A stretch of DNA of 15,297 nucleotides from Clostridia bacterium (GTDB taxonomy: Bacteria > Bacillota_A > Clostridia > Oscillospirales > CAG-272): contig JAGDAM010000082.1 in the NCBI GenBank assembly GCA_017959485.1, positions 1 to 15,297 of the forward strand. The letters are read 5' to 3'. The notes under the pieces were generated by a model that did no database searches, was not told where the DNA came from, and saw nothing but the letters and a program-made list of their open reading frames with translations. The position numbers were made by a program, and so were the translations under genes. The first letter of the stretch is position 1. Each line of letters opens with the position of its first letter. Positions 1-8,231 of the stretch are shown here, in pieces.

Positions 1-261
1 CGCCCCGGGGAAGATCAGCGCCTGCTCCAGGACCTCCGGCGTCGTCTGGGCGCGGGAGAGGACGAAGGTGCCGTAGCACTCCGCCAGCTCCTTCTCCACA
101 GCCTCCCGGAGCTCCTTGCCCGCTCTGGCCTTCTCAAGGAACGCCTTGATGAGCGCGTCCTGCTTGTCCTTCAGGAGCTTGTGTCCCCGCTGGGCGACAG
201 AGAGCCGCTTCTAGAGCCGGGACAGCTCCATACGGTTGGGGTTGACGTTGATGCGTGCCAT
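1..261 (-). pseudogene. ntpD: V-type ATPase central stalk subunit D, N-terminal part, in-frame amber codon, cut by window edge
   Basis: Subunit D is the central rotor shaft that couples ATP hydrolysis in the A3B3 head to rotation of the membrane ring. The reading frame from the ATG at 259-261 gives MARINVNPNRMELSRL, then TAG (211-213), then KRLSVAQRGHKLLKDKQ and about 50 more residues to the window edge. This is the expected N-terminus of the family, which usually reads RLKKRL here, so one A-to-T change of an AAG Lys codon explains the stop. No ATG follows the stop that could restart translation. A GGGGGTG ribosome binding site lies 7 bases before the ATG, which is 13 bases after ntpB stops. 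Codon use differs from genes further right: all 9 Glu codons are GAG, all 3 Ile codons ATC, and there is no TCG. It may be a real nonsense mutation, a sequencing error, or part of a mis-joined contig. The family assignment is sure; the pseudogene status is not. Confidence -1.
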
Positions 262-274
262 CGCCCGTCACCCC

Positions 275-1681
275 CTACGCCTTCGCTGCTTTCTCAGCTT
301 TCTCTTTAAGCAGCGGGTTCAGGTACTTCTCGATATAGGCGTCGCGGATACGCTTCAGCTCCTTGGTCGGGATCATCGTCAGAAGGTCCCAGCCCAGCTC
401 AAGGGTCTCCTTGATGGTACGGTTCTCGTACTCGCCCTGGCGGATGTACTTGTCCTCAAAGACGGTGGAGAACTTCGCAAACGCCTTGTCCTCATCGGAG
501 AGCGCGCCCTCGCCCAGGATGACCGCCAGCTCCTTCGCTTCCTTGCCGCGGGCATAGGCCGCGAAAAGCTGGTTCATCAGGTCGGCGTGGTCCTCGCGGG
601 TCTTCTCCTTACCGATACCCTTATCCTTCAGACGGGACAGGGACGGCATGACGTCCACCGGCGGGTAGATGCCCTGACGGTGAAGGCTGCGGCTCAGGAT
701 GATCTGCCCCTCCGTGATGTAGCCGGTGAGGTCGGGGATAGGATGCGTCTTGTCGTCCTCAGGCATGGTCAGGATGGGGATCATCGTGATGGACCCGTCG
801 CTTCCCTGTTTGCGGCCCGCACGCTCGTAAAGAGAGGCGAGGTCGGTGTACATATATCCGGGATATCCGCGGCGTCCGGGGACTTCCCTTCTCGCCGCCG
901 ACACCTCGCGCAGCGCCTCGGCGTAGTTGGTGATGTCGGTGATTATGACGAGAACGTGCATGCCGAGATCGAAAGCGAGATACTCGGCGGCGGTAAGCGC
1001 CATGCGCGGGGTGGTAATACGCTCTATAGCCGGGTCGGACGCGAGGTTGATGAAGAGCACCGTCCTCCCGATCGCACCGGTTTTCTTGAAATCGCTGATG
1101 AAGAAGTCGGCCTCCTCGAAAGTGATTCCGACCGCGGCGAAGACAACGGCGAAATTGGACTCGCCGCCGAGCACCTTCGCCTGACGCGCGATCTGCGCCG
1201 CGAGGTTGGCGTGCGGAAGACCCGATCCCGAAAAGATCGGGAGCTTCTGACCGCGAACCAGCGTGTTGAGTCCGTCTATCGTGGAAACTCCGGTCTGAAT
1301 AAACTCGGACGGATAGATGCGCGCGGCGGGATTGATCGGCGTGCCGTTTATATCCATCCGCTTTTCGGGGATGATTCTCGCGCCGCCGTCGATGGCCTCG
1401 CCCATACCGTTGAATACTCTTCCGAGCATATCCGGCGATACCGAGAGCTCAACTCCGTGGCCGGTGAATCTTACCTTGCTGTCGGAAAGATTAATTCCGG
1501 CGGCCGATTCGAAAAGCTGCACCAGCACGTCGTTGCCGTTTACTTCAAGCACGCGGCAGCGTCTGACCGAGCCGTCGGACAGGACTATTTCGCCGAGTTC
1601 GTCGTATTTAACGTTCTCGACCTGCCTCACGAGCATGAGAGGGCCGGCGACTTCTTCGATAGTCTTGTATTCTCTAATCAT
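275..1681 (-). CDS. ntpB: V-type ATPase subunit B (non-catalytic head subunit)
   Basis: Three B subunits alternate with three catalytic A subunits in the cytoplasmic V1 head. The 468 residues match the usual length of 460-470. Recognisable family motifs are [17 protein letters not shown] near residue 170, replacing the Walker A loop of A, then [15 protein letters not shown] and [20 protein letters not shown] near 250-290. The ATG at 1679-1681 is preceded by GAGGAGG (1689-1695), which overlaps the stop codon of ntpA, so the two are translationally coupled. The stop is TAG, the only amber stop among the complete genes here. Codon usage changes inside the gene at about 790-860. The 5' part uses AGA, GGA, TCG, ATA and roughly equal GAA and GAG. 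The last ~180 codons use GAG 17 of 18 times, ATC for every Ile, no TCG, and mostly CTG for Leu. The protein itself is unbroken across the junction. Confidence -1.
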   Translation of the reverse strand: MIREYKTIEEVAGPLMLVRQVENVKYDELGEIVLSDGSVRRCRVLEVNGNDVLVQLFESAAGINLSDSKVRFTGHGVELSVSPDMLGRVFNGMGEAIDGGARIIPEKRMDINGTPINPAARIYPSEFIQTGVSTIDGLNTLVRGQKLPIFSGSGLPHANLAAQIARQAKVLGGESNFAVVFAAVGITFEEADFFISDFKKTGAIGRTVLFINLASDPAIERITTPRMALTAAEYLAFDLGMHVLVIITDITNYAEALREVSAARREVPGRRGYPGYMYTDLASLYERAGRKQGSDGSITMIPILTMPEDDKTHPIPDLTGYITEGQIILSRSLHRQGIYPPVDVMPSLSRLKDKGIGKEKTREDHADLMNQLFAAYARGKEAKELAVILGEGALSDEDKAFAKFSTVFEDKYIRQGEYENRTIKETLELGWDLLTMIPTKELKRIRDAYIEKYLNPLLKEKAEKAAKA

Positions 1682-1693
1682 GGTCCGGCCTCC

Positions 1694-3460
1694 TCAATCG
1701 GGTATTACGTCTTCGAGCTCGCGTTCGAGTTCGTCGGCGATATCCGCGTATTCTTTTTTGTAACCCTCGTAGGGGACCGCCTTCGCGCGGCCGATGCGCT
1801 CCCTGACGGGCATCTCGGCGATCGCGTTGATGTCGGCTCCCTTCGAAAGAGCGTAAACGGCTCTGTCCTCGAATCTGAATATGAGCGCGAGCAGATCGTG
1901 CTGCTTGTCGAGCGGAGTGTACGAGTCGTTGTCGCCGAGGGCGTCCTGCTGAAGGAAATCCTCGCGGAGCGAACGCGAAACCTCGAGTGTCAGCCGGTCG
2001 GAGGGTGACAGGGCGTCCATTCCGACGAGCTGAACGATCTCGTTCAAACTCGCTTCGTGCTGAAGCGTTTTAAGACATCTCTGCGTCAGTTCCATCCAGT
2101 CGGCGGCGATATTTTCGGAGAACCAGGTAGCCAGCCGGTCGCGGTAAAGCGAATAGGAGTTGAGCCAGTTGATCGCCGGGAAGTGACGGCGGTAGGCGAG
2201 AGCCGAATCGAGGCCCCAGAAGACCTTGACGATACGGAGAGTCGCCTGCGAGACCGGCTCGGAGATGTCGCCTCCGGGAGGCGATACGGCTCCGATTGCC
2301 GAAAGAGCTCCCTCTCTGCCGTCGGATCCTATGCAGATTACCTTTCCGGCGCGCTCGTAGAACTGAGCCAGACGCGAGGTCAGGTAGGCGGGATAGCCCT
2401 CTTCGCCGGGCATCTCTTCAAGACGCCCCGACATCTCGCGCAGCGCTTCCGCCCAGCGGGAGGTCGAGTCGGCGATGACGGCCACCGAGTAACCCATGTC
2501 TCTGTAGTATTCGGCGATTGTAATGCCGGTATATATCGACGCCTCGCGGGCGGCGACCGGCATATCGGAGGTGTTGGCGATCAGCACGGTGCGTTCCATG
2601 AGCGACTTGCCGGTGCGCGGGTCGACGAGTTCGGGGAACTCGCGCAGAACGTCGGTCATCTCGTTTCCGCGCTCTCCGCAGCCGATGTAGACGACGAGAT
2701 CGACGTCAGACCATTTGGCGAGCTGATGCTGAACGACCGTCTTGCCCGATCCGAAAGGACCGGGAACGCAGGCGGTACCGCCTCTGGCGATCGGGAAAAG
2801 CGAGTCCACGTTCCGCTGGCCGGTGATCATCGGCTCGAGCGGAGGCAGTTTTTCCTTATACGGACGAGCTACGCGCACCGGCCATTTCTGCATAAGAGTC
2901 AGCTTCTCGGTCGTTCCGTCGGCGCGCTCTATCTCGCATACGGTATCGGTGACTCTGAACGAGCCCGATCTGATCGATACGATTCTGCCGCCGCGGGAGC
3001 GCGGGGGCAGCATTACCTTGTGAAGAATTACGTCGGTCTCGGCGACGGTACCGATGATATCGCCGGCCGAGACGGTGTCGCCAGTCATTGCGGTCGCGGT
3101 GAAATCCCAGTATTTTTCGCGGTCGAGCGCCGGCGCGACGACTCCGCGCGTAAGGTTGGTTCCGACCATGGCGCGAAGGGTTTCAAGCGGGCGCTGGATG
3201 CCGTCGTAGATGTTTTTGACGAGTCCCGGCCCGAGTTCAACGGTCAGCGGTTCGTCGGTGGACACCACCTCGTCTCCCCTGCCGATGCCGGCGGTTTCCT
3301 CGTAGACCTGAATCGAGGCGCGATCGCCGTGCATTTCGATGATCTCGCCTATCAGCTTTTTTTCTCCGACGCGAACGACGTCGAACATCGACGCGGTCCG
3401 CATTCCTTCGGCAATTACGAGCGGACCCGAGACTTTATATATCTTTCCTGTTGTGCTCAT
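1694..3460 (-). CDS. ntpA: V-type ATPase catalytic subunit A
   Basis: This is the ATP-binding and hydrolysing subunit of the V1 head. It has 588 residues from the ATG at 3458-3460, a normal length. Seen in order: the N-terminal beta-barrel starting [20 protein letters not shown]; the A-specific insertion (bulge) at about 115-200 with LPPRSRGG; Walker A GPFGSGKT at 234-241; CGERGNEM near 262-268; and [20 protein letters not shown] in the catalytic core. The frame stays open two codons further to a TTG at 3466, but the ATG fits the family N-terminus and has GAGAGGA about 7 bases upstream. The gene begins 27 bases after ntpG stops, and its stop lies inside the ribosome binding site of ntpB. Codon use resembles the rest of the operon, with GGA, AGA, TCG and GAA all common. 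Confidence -1.
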   Translation of the reverse strand: MSTTGKIYKVSGPLVIAEGMRTASMFDVVRVGEKKLIGEIIEMHGDRASIQVYEETAGIGRGDEVVSTDEPLTVELGPGLVKNIYDGIQRPLETLRAMVGTNLTRGVVAPALDREKYWDFTATAMTGDTVSAGDIIGTVAETDVILHKVMLPPRSRGGRIVSIRSGSFRVTDTVCEIERADGTTEKLTLMQKWPVRVARPYKEKLPPLEPMITGQRNVDSLFPIARGGTACVPGPFGSGKTVVQHQLAKWSDVDLVVYIGCGERGNEMTDVLREFPELVDPRTGKSLMERTVLIANTSDMPVAAREASIYTGITIAEYYRDMGYSVAVIADSTSRWAEALREMSGRLEEMPGEEGYPAYLTSRLAQFYERAGKVICIGSDGREGALSAIGAVSPPGGDISEPVSQATLRIVKVFWGLDSALAYRRHFPAINWLNSYSLYRDRLATWFSENIAADWMELTQRCLKTLQHEASLNEIVQLVGMDALSPSDRLTLEVSRSLREDFLQQDALGDNDSYTPLDKQHDLLALIFRFEDRAVYALSKGADINAIAEMPVRERIGRAKAVPYEGYKKEYADIADELERELEDVIPD

Positions 3461-3487
3461 TATCAATTCCTCTCCCGGCGCCGGGCG

Positions 3488-3799
3488 TCACAGCACGTCT
3501 GCCCCTACGGCCTTTATGACCGATTCGGTGACCGCGTTCATTCCGTATCCGCTGTCGGCTGTCGCCGTGGGAATAGGAATAATCGCCGGTATGACGTCGT
3601 CCGAGTATTTTGAGATCTCATCCTTCAGTAGCACCGCGACGTCCTCGCAGACGAAGATCACCGCGTATTCCCTGGCGGCTGCCAGCCGGCGCAGACTTTG
3701 GGCGGCGTCGGCGGCGTCGTTCACCGCTTCGACCCTGAATCCGAGTGCCATAAAGCCGAGCACGTCGGCTCTTTTTCCGAGTACGGCTACCTTATACAA
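3488..3799 (-). CDS. ntpG: V-type ATPase subunit F (NtpG)
   Basis: A small central-stalk subunit that binds subunit D and takes part in rotation and regulation of V1. The 103 residues match the family length of about 100-110. The N-terminus MYKVAVLGKRADVLGFMALG is the typical Rossmann-like start of bacterial and archaeal F subunits, and a later strand reads AVIFVCEDVAVLL. The start is TTG at 3797-3799, since no ATG gives the conserved N-terminus. It overlaps the end of ntpC by 8 bases (ATTGTATAA carries both the TTG start and the TAA stop). GAGGA lies close upstream. The overlap plus weak start suggests expression through translational coupling to ntpC. Confidence -1.
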   Translation of the reverse strand: MYKVAVLGKRADVLGFMALGFRVEAVNDAADAAQSLRRLAAAREYAVIFVCEDVAVLLKDEISKYSDDVIPAIIPIPTATADSGYGMNAVTESVIKAVGADVL

Positions 3800-4811
3800 T
3801 CGTCCTCAGCTCCTCTCCGATCGAGGCCCCGTCGCGTCCCGACTCAAGGCCGTAATAGATTATCCTGAGATTTTTTACGCTGTACTCAAGCTTGATTACG
3901 TAATCGATGACGGGATAGATCCCGGTCAGGCGCATCGCGCAGACCGAGGCCGCCCGGCGCAGAAAGATCCTGTCGCAGGCCGTTCCGATACCGTCGATGT
4001 CGGCGGAAGCGACCGCCGATGCGAGCTTTTCGTTTTCGTCTTCGCCGAGAACGGCCGCAATCAGATTCAGCGCCGACTCCCTGTCGGAAGCCGAAGCAAA
4101 AGCCGACGGAGCGATCTTTCCTCCGGCGACGAAGGAATCGGTTCTGAGTTCCGCGGCGGTCTCGGGATTCCCGAATTTCATGATGCGGAGCGCAGTCACG
4201 AAATTGGTCAGATCCGCCTTCAGCGAGAGGAGGAACGAGACGGGTTCGCATCCCAGCCGGTCGGCTGCCCGCTTCATACACTCAAAGCAGGCGGCGTCAA
4301 GCAGGGCGTCGGCGTATCTCGCCGGAGCGAGCGACATCGCAGCTTCGCGCGCGGCTTTCGCCGCCTCGGCCATCGGTTCGTCGAGCAGTGAAAAATCGCC
4401 CGACTCGGCCATGGCAGCTATTTCCGCGGCGGGTACGCTCCCGCACCCGATGAAAAACGGGGAGGGATCGATCCCCAGAACTCCGCATTTGACAGCCGCC
4501 TTCAGATTGTGACAGTCGTATCTCGCGAGCATAATCAGGGCCGGTTCTCTGTCGGGAATGAATTCCGAAAGAAGCGAATACTTCCCGGCAAGATAGCCCG
4601 TGAGCGTTTTTTCAATATCGGGCCTGCCGTCGTTATACTCCGGTGTGATTCCGGACTCGCCGAGCCGCGCAAACATTTCCGGAGCGCCGGAGCAGGAGCA
4701 GAACGCCGCGAGAGTATCGTCGCCGATCAGCGAGAGAGACATCGCGGCAAGCTTTGCGGAGGAATACATATAATCCTCTTCCCTGAAACAACCCTTTTTG
4801 AAAAGCTTCAT
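3792..4811 (-). CDS. ntpC: V-type ATPase subunit C (d-type socket subunit)
   Basis: Subunit C is the funnel-like socket that joins the central stalk to the top of the membrane K ring. The 339 residues match the family length of 330-350. The sequence is weakly conserved, as usual, but the motif FREEDYMYSSAKLAAMSLSL at the N-terminus, Arg-Tyr-Asp-Cys-His-Asn-Leu-Lys near residue 125 and the tail SVKNLRIIYYGLESG fit the family. Position between ntpE and ntpG supports the call. The ATG at 4809-4811 overlaps the TGA of ntpE (ATGA). A second ATG at residue 15 has GAGGA in front of it, but the acidic residues just before it are normally part of the protein, so the longer form is preferred. Confidence -1.
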   Translation of the reverse strand: MKLFKKGCFREEDYMYSSAKLAAMSLSLIGDDTLAAFCSCSGAPEMFARLGESGITPEYNDGRPDIEKTLTGYLAGKYSLLSEFIPDREPALIMLARYDCHNLKAAVKCGVLGIDPSPFFIGCGSVPAAEIAAMAESGDFSLLDEPMAEAAKAAREAAMSLAPARYADALLDAACFECMKRAADRLGCEPVSFLLSLKADLTNFVTALRIMKFGNPETAAELRTDSFVAGGKIAPSAFASASDRESALNLIAAVLGEDENEKLASAVASADIDGIGTACDRIFLRRAASVCAMRLTGIYPVIDYVIKLEYSVKNLRIIYYGLESGRDGASIGEELRTIV

Positions 4812-5425
4812 TGTCCCACCTTGGGAGCGATCTCGAACAGAAGCTCGCAGACGTTTGCTTCGAGATCGGCGCGGAATTCCGAAACAAGAGCCGCCGTCGA
4901 GCAGTCGGCGTCCACGTCGCCGAGATCCAGCAGCATGCCGCCGGAAATCCGGGCGGCGTCATCCGAGAGGGTAAAGCGGATACCCGGGAAATCCGAGCTC
5001 AGTCTCGCCATGAGGGCCTCCCCGGCGCGGGACCGGTCGGCGGCGTTCAGCTTAACCGAACACGCGACGGCTCCCGTGCCCGTGATAACTCTCTTCGCGA
5101 GCGAGGACAAAAGCCCGACGTACTCGTCACCCGGCAGAGAGTTCAGCGCCTCCTCCGCCTCGGCAAAGGCGCGGTCGAGCGCGGCTCCCTTTGCCCTTAG
5201 GATGATGTTCCTTTTCTGCATCCCGGCGCTCGATTCGGCGCGCGAAAAGATGCTTTCGCTTTCGGCGAGAATTTCCTCTTCCGAGGCACGGCGCATCAGG
5301 GCGATCTTTTCGTCGGCGGCTTCCGAGATCTCGCGCGATCTCTCCTCGGCCTCCCTAATCATTCTGCCGGCGTCGTTCTCGGCTTCGGACAGAATTCTCG
5401 CCACAACTTTATCAAGTCCGGTCAT
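4808..5425 (-). CDS. ntpE: V-type ATPase peripheral stalk subunit E
   Basis: Subunit E pairs with the small H/G-type subunit to form the peripheral stalks that hold the head still. The 205 residues match the family. The first ~90 residues form a long charged helix rich in Ala, Glu and Arg (for example EAENDAGRMIREAEERSREI), as expected for the right-handed coiled coil. The C-terminal ~110 residues form the globular domain that grips A/B, with GGMLLDLGDVDADCS near 165. The ATG lies 12 bases after ntpK stops. No strong ribosome binding site is visible, which suggests coupling to ntpK. The gene ends by overlapping the ntpC start by 4 bases. Confidence -1.
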   Translation of the reverse strand: MTGLDKVVARILSEAENDAGRMIREAEERSREISEAADEKIALMRRASEEEILAESESIFSRAESSAGMQKRNIILRAKGAALDRAFAEAEEALNSLPGDEYVGLLSSLAKRVITGTGAVACSVKLNAADRSRAGEALMARLSSDFPGIRFTLSDDAARISGGMLLDLGDVDADCSTAALVSEFRADLEANVCELLFEIAPKVGQ

Positions 5426-5437
5426 GGCCCGATAAGG

Positions 5438-5938
5438 TCAGAAGGGATTGAGAACTACGAGAAGGAAGGAGATAAGCAGGGCAAGAAGAGCGTAAAGCTC
5501 AACCATCGCGGTGGCGATGACGCACTTGCCCGACGCCTCCGGGCGTTTCGCGACGGTTGCGATACCGGCGCAGGCGACACGGCCCTGCCTGACGGCGGAA
5601 TAGTATCCGCAGATTGCGATGGGAAGAGCCGCTCCTATGAGATAAAAGCCCTGAGCAAAGGTCGCCTCGGTGACGTTCGAGATCTGCAGATAGATCATAA
5701 ACGCGATGATAAGTCCGTAAATGCCCTGGGTGGCGGGAAGCGCCTGGAGCAGGAATCCCTTTCCGAACTTGTCGGGATCTTCGGAAAGAAGTCCGTCCAG
5801 CGACTCGCCGACCGATCCGACGGCTTTAGCCGAACCGATTCCGGGAATGATTGCAGCGATGGCGGCTGCGAGAACCGCAAGTACCTTGCCGTTGAGGAAA
5901 ATCTTTTCGAGAAGATCCCAGAGTGTCATGGTGTCCAT
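5438..5938 (-). CDS. ntpK: V-type ATPase proteolipid subunit K, probably Na+-binding
   Basis: K forms the rotating membrane ring that carries the ion. The 166 residues form four membrane helices (about 17-41, 62-86, 95-115, 140-164), made of two related hairpins. The ion-carrying Glu is E147 in MVELYALLALL of helix 4; helix 2 has Gln at the equivalent site. Compared from memory with Enterococcus hirae NtpK, all Na+ ligands are present: L67, T70 and Q71 in LPATQGIYG, Q118 in RQGR, and E147, matching Leu61, Thr64, Gln65, Gln110 and Glu139. Na+ coupling is therefore likely, though it is inference. The ATG at 5936-5938 has an excellent AGGAG 7 bases upstream inside an A/T-rich leader, which suits the high copy number of K. 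A second ATG lies three codons in. Confidence -1.
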   Translation of the reverse strand: MDTMTLWDLLEKIFLNGKVLAVLAAAIAAIIPGIGSAKAVGSVGESLDGLLSEDPDKFGKGFLLQALPATQGIYGLIIAFMIYLQISNVTEATFAQGFYLIGAALPIAICGYYSAVRQGRVACAGIATVAKRPEASGKCVIATAMVELYALLALLISFLLVVLNPF

Positions 5939-5986
5939 GGTTTTTCTCCTGATTCGTATATTAATTTATTATTTCAAAGTGAAACG
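5939..5986 (-). promoter_or_regulatory. A/T-rich translation-initiation region in front of ntpK
   Basis: These 48 bases are the longest gap inside the ATPase operon. On the minus strand they run from the ntpI stop through a small inverted repeat (TTTCA-CTT-TGAAA, 5972-5984) and an A/T-only stretch to AGGAG and the ntpK ATG. The very low GC contrasts with the GC-rich surroundings. By analogy with the leader of E. coli atpE, an unstructured A/U-rich leader would raise translation of the proteolipid, which is needed in about ten copies per enzyme. That role is inference. Confidence -1.
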
Positions 5987-7885
5987 TCAGTCTTCGATGA
6001 ATTTTCCGGACGGGACGAATGGGTCGTAGGGTCTTCCTCCGTCGACGTAAAACTTTCCGAAGAACTCGACGTACTGCAGCCGGCTCGTGTGAACGAATGC
6101 CGACAGCGCCGAGAGAGCGAGGTTGAGAATATGACCGATGATGAGTATCAGCGGCATCCCGACGATCCTGAACGCCGGCGCCGGACTCATCGTGGCCAGT
6201 ATGTTGAATACCGACCCGAGGACTGCTCCGGACAGCGCGATCGCGAGGATACGCGAGTAGGATATCACGTCGGAACCGAAATTCACGAGCCCGTACAGGC
6301 CGAGAAAGCCTTTCGGGAGCCTCATAAAGACGTTCTTCTCATGCCGTCCCGCCGTCAGGATGACTCCGAGCGCGCCGGCTCCGGCGACGAAATAGCCGTA
6401 GGGAGCGGGAGCGACTATGATCAGTATGATTCCGAGATAAATCAGCCAGTAGAAAACGTGGTCGAACACGGCGTCCGTCTTGCTCTTTTTCCACTTGATG
6501 GCGAAGCTGACGATCTGCCCGGTAACGAGATGGAGGAATCCAACCGCGAAACCGACTATCATGAAGATCATCGGATCTTTTACCGGATCGACGGCGAGAG
6601 CCAGACTGTCGGCGGAAACGAGTCCGAGCGCTTTCGGAAGATCTCCGAAATATCCGCCGAAAAGCACTCCGGCGACAACGCTCGCGACGCCGCACCAGGC
6701 AAACATGTTGAAGGCCCGGGCGGTGCTCTTTTTGAGATGAAGTATCTTCGGTAAGAGAAATCCTCCGACTATGAGAAGCAGACCGTAACCGACGTCCGCG
6801 AACATCATCGCGAACAGGACGCAGTACCAGACCGCCATTACGAAGGTCGGATCATAAGTCCCGTACGCGGGAAGCGAATACATCGATATTACCCACTCGA
6901 AGTTGCGCGCGAAGAAATTGTTCTCGAGAGCAACGGGTACCCTCTCTCCGTCCTCGGGTTCGCGGAATTCGTAGGCGACTTCGGACGAGGCAAGAAGTTT
7001 TTCGACCGAGTCGCGGCGGTCTTCCGGCACCCAGCCGGCAATCATGACGCAGTTGCCGGTGGCAGCCATCTTCATTCGCAGTTCGGCCTCGCGGTATTTC
7101 GTCATTTCAACGTCCCACGACATCTTTAACAGATCCGCGGACGCGGCGTACCCCGCCATCAGCGCCGAACGCTCTGCGATCGAGTTTTCAAGTTCGGAAA
7201 TCCTCTCGGTCGCCGCGGCGTACCCTTCCGAAGCCCTCCCGGGCACTCCCGAAAGATCAATCCGGTTGAATCCGAGCCGCGTGAGCGAGCGGATCAGCTT
7301 GTCCTCGTCGGCCAGAACCGGTATGAAGAGGTAAAATGAAGCCGCGGGACCGGAACTGATCTTCCTTGCCGCAAAGTCGAGCCCCTCGCACTCCTTCTCT
7401 ATCATCGATTCGGTGATTCTCGCCGGTAAGCTCCCGGTGATAAAGGAGGTGGAGGCGGTCCCGGTGCGGTTGAGAGGTATCTCGAGATCCAGCCACGGAG
7501 TGAGCGAGGCGATGCTCGCACGCAGATCGGCAATCTCTTTTTCGTCCTCCCGTATCCCCTCGGCATCGGAAAGAACCGCGTCGGTTATACGGTCTGCCTC
7601 TTCCTTTTGCCCGCTTTCGGAGAATTCCCTCAGATCCGCCGCGGTCAGCCGCTTCTTCTTCCCGGTCATCATCGGAGCGAGAATTTCGAGAGCGGATGCG
7701 ATTCTCTCGCACTGCCTCTCGGCGGCGCGGGCGTCGGCGGAGCTGTCAAACCTTGTCGTGATACCGTCGGTAATGGGGACGGCGTCGACGTCGAGACAGC
7801 GCTGGCGGACAAGCTTCGCCGAGAGCCGGGCCGCGTCGTCGGCGTAAGCCCAGATCTCGACTCTCGTCATTTTCTTTATTGACAT
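5987..7885 (-). CDS. ntpI: V-type ATPase membrane stator subunit I (a-subunit)
   Basis: Subunit I carries the ion half-channels beside the K ring and anchors the peripheral stalks. The 632 residues match the family (about 620-670). The N-terminal ~330 residues are soluble with coiled-coil stretches (about 50-125 and 225-275). The C-terminal half has about seven membrane segments starting near 345, with motifs FMMFADVGYG-like (AMMFADVGYGLLLI near 359-372), FGGYFGD (409-414) and SDVISYSRILAIALSG (538-553). R545 in SYSRIL is the likely essential Arg facing the K-ring Glu. The tail VEFFGKFYVDGGRPYDPF is typical of the family. The ATG at 7883-7885 overlaps the end of the upstream gene by 10 bases; a second ATG at 7868-7870 (MTRVEIWAYADDA) is a credible alternative start. 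Confidence -1.
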   Translation of the reverse strand: MSIKKMTRVEIWAYADDAARLSAKLVRQRCLDVDAVPITDGITTRFDSSADARAAERQCERIASALEILAPMMTGKKKRLTAADLREFSESGQKEEADRITDAVLSDAEGIREDEKEIADLRASIASLTPWLDLEIPLNRTGTASTSFITGSLPARITESMIEKECEGLDFAARKISSGPAASFYLFIPVLADEDKLIRSLTRLGFNRIDLSGVPGRASEGYAAATERISELENSIAERSALMAGYAASADLLKMSWDVEMTKYREAELRMKMAATGNCVMIAGWVPEDRRDSVEKLLASSEVAYEFREPEDGERVPVALENNFFARNFEWVISMYSLPAYGTYDPTFVMAVWYCVLFAMMFADVGYGLLLIVGGFLLPKILHLKKSTARAFNMFAWCGVASVVAGVLFGGYFGDLPKALGLVSADSLALAVDPVKDPMIFMIVGFAVGFLHLVTGQIVSFAIKWKKSKTDAVFDHVFYWLIYLGIILIIVAPAPYGYFVAGAGALGVILTAGRHEKNVFMRLPKGFLGLYGLVNFGSDVISYSRILAIALSGAVLGSVFNILATMSPAPAFRIVGMPLILIIGHILNLALSALSAFVHTSRLQYVEFFGKFYVDGGRPYDPFVPSGKFIED

Positions 7886-8199
7886 TTTGCGATTATCTCC
7901 CGGCAGATGTACCGTACGGCGGCGCTCATGTGCTTGGTCGCGCGGTTCGTGAGTTTCTGACCCTCAAAATCGGCGTCAAGGCACTCTTCCCTGATCCTGC
8001 TCTCCGCCTCTTCCTCAATTTTTCCGAGCGCGTCGCGCTTGGAAGCCAGAAGACGCGCGGAAGCTTCGGATATTCTCTTCTCGCTGTCTGCGCCGGCTTC
8101 CGACACAAGACTCCGGGCGGCTTCCTCCGCGCCGCGTCTGATTCCGGCGGCACGGGCTTCCGCGCTTGTGATTATTGACAAGGTGTCGTTTGCGGACAT
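7876..8199 (-). CDS. ntpF: V-type ATPase peripheral stalk subunit H/G-like (NtpF)
   Basis: First gene of the ATPase operon. The 107-residue product is almost entirely charged helix, rich in Ala, Glu, Arg and Ser (for example AEARAAGIRRGAEEAARSLV), with no membrane segment. Size, composition and position before ntpI match NtpF of E. hirae, the partner of subunit E in the peripheral stalk. Sequence conservation in this family is low, so the call rests mainly on helix character and gene order. The ATG at 8197-8199 has GAGGG 5 bases upstream. The C-terminal part (CREIIAKCQ) overlaps the ntpI start. Confidence -1.
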   Translation of the reverse strand: MSANDTLSIITSAEARAAGIRRGAEEAARSLVSEAGADSEKRISEASARLLASKRDALGKIEEEAESRIREECLDADFEGQKLTNRATKHMSAAVRYICREIIAKCQ

Positions 8200-8231
8200 G
8201 GTTTCCCTCAGTAAATCAATAAATTATAATT

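Noticed and set aside
1..277. Amber codon read as an amino acid throughout this genome
   Set aside because: ntpB ends with TAG at the expected C-terminus, and no other gene here has an internal TAG. The single case in ntpD is better explained by mutation, error or a foreign segment.
236..2008. Long plus-strand open frame (590 codons) opposite ntpB and ntpA
   Set aside because: It is antisense to two certain ATPase genes, crosses their boundary, has no recognisable domain and is rich in Arg, Val, Gly and Asp, as expected from the reverse frame of GC-rich coding DNA.
2057..3613. Long plus-strand open frame (518 codons) opposite ntpA and ntpG
   Set aside because: Same reasoning: a mirror frame of conserved genes, with no ribosome binding site or known motif.
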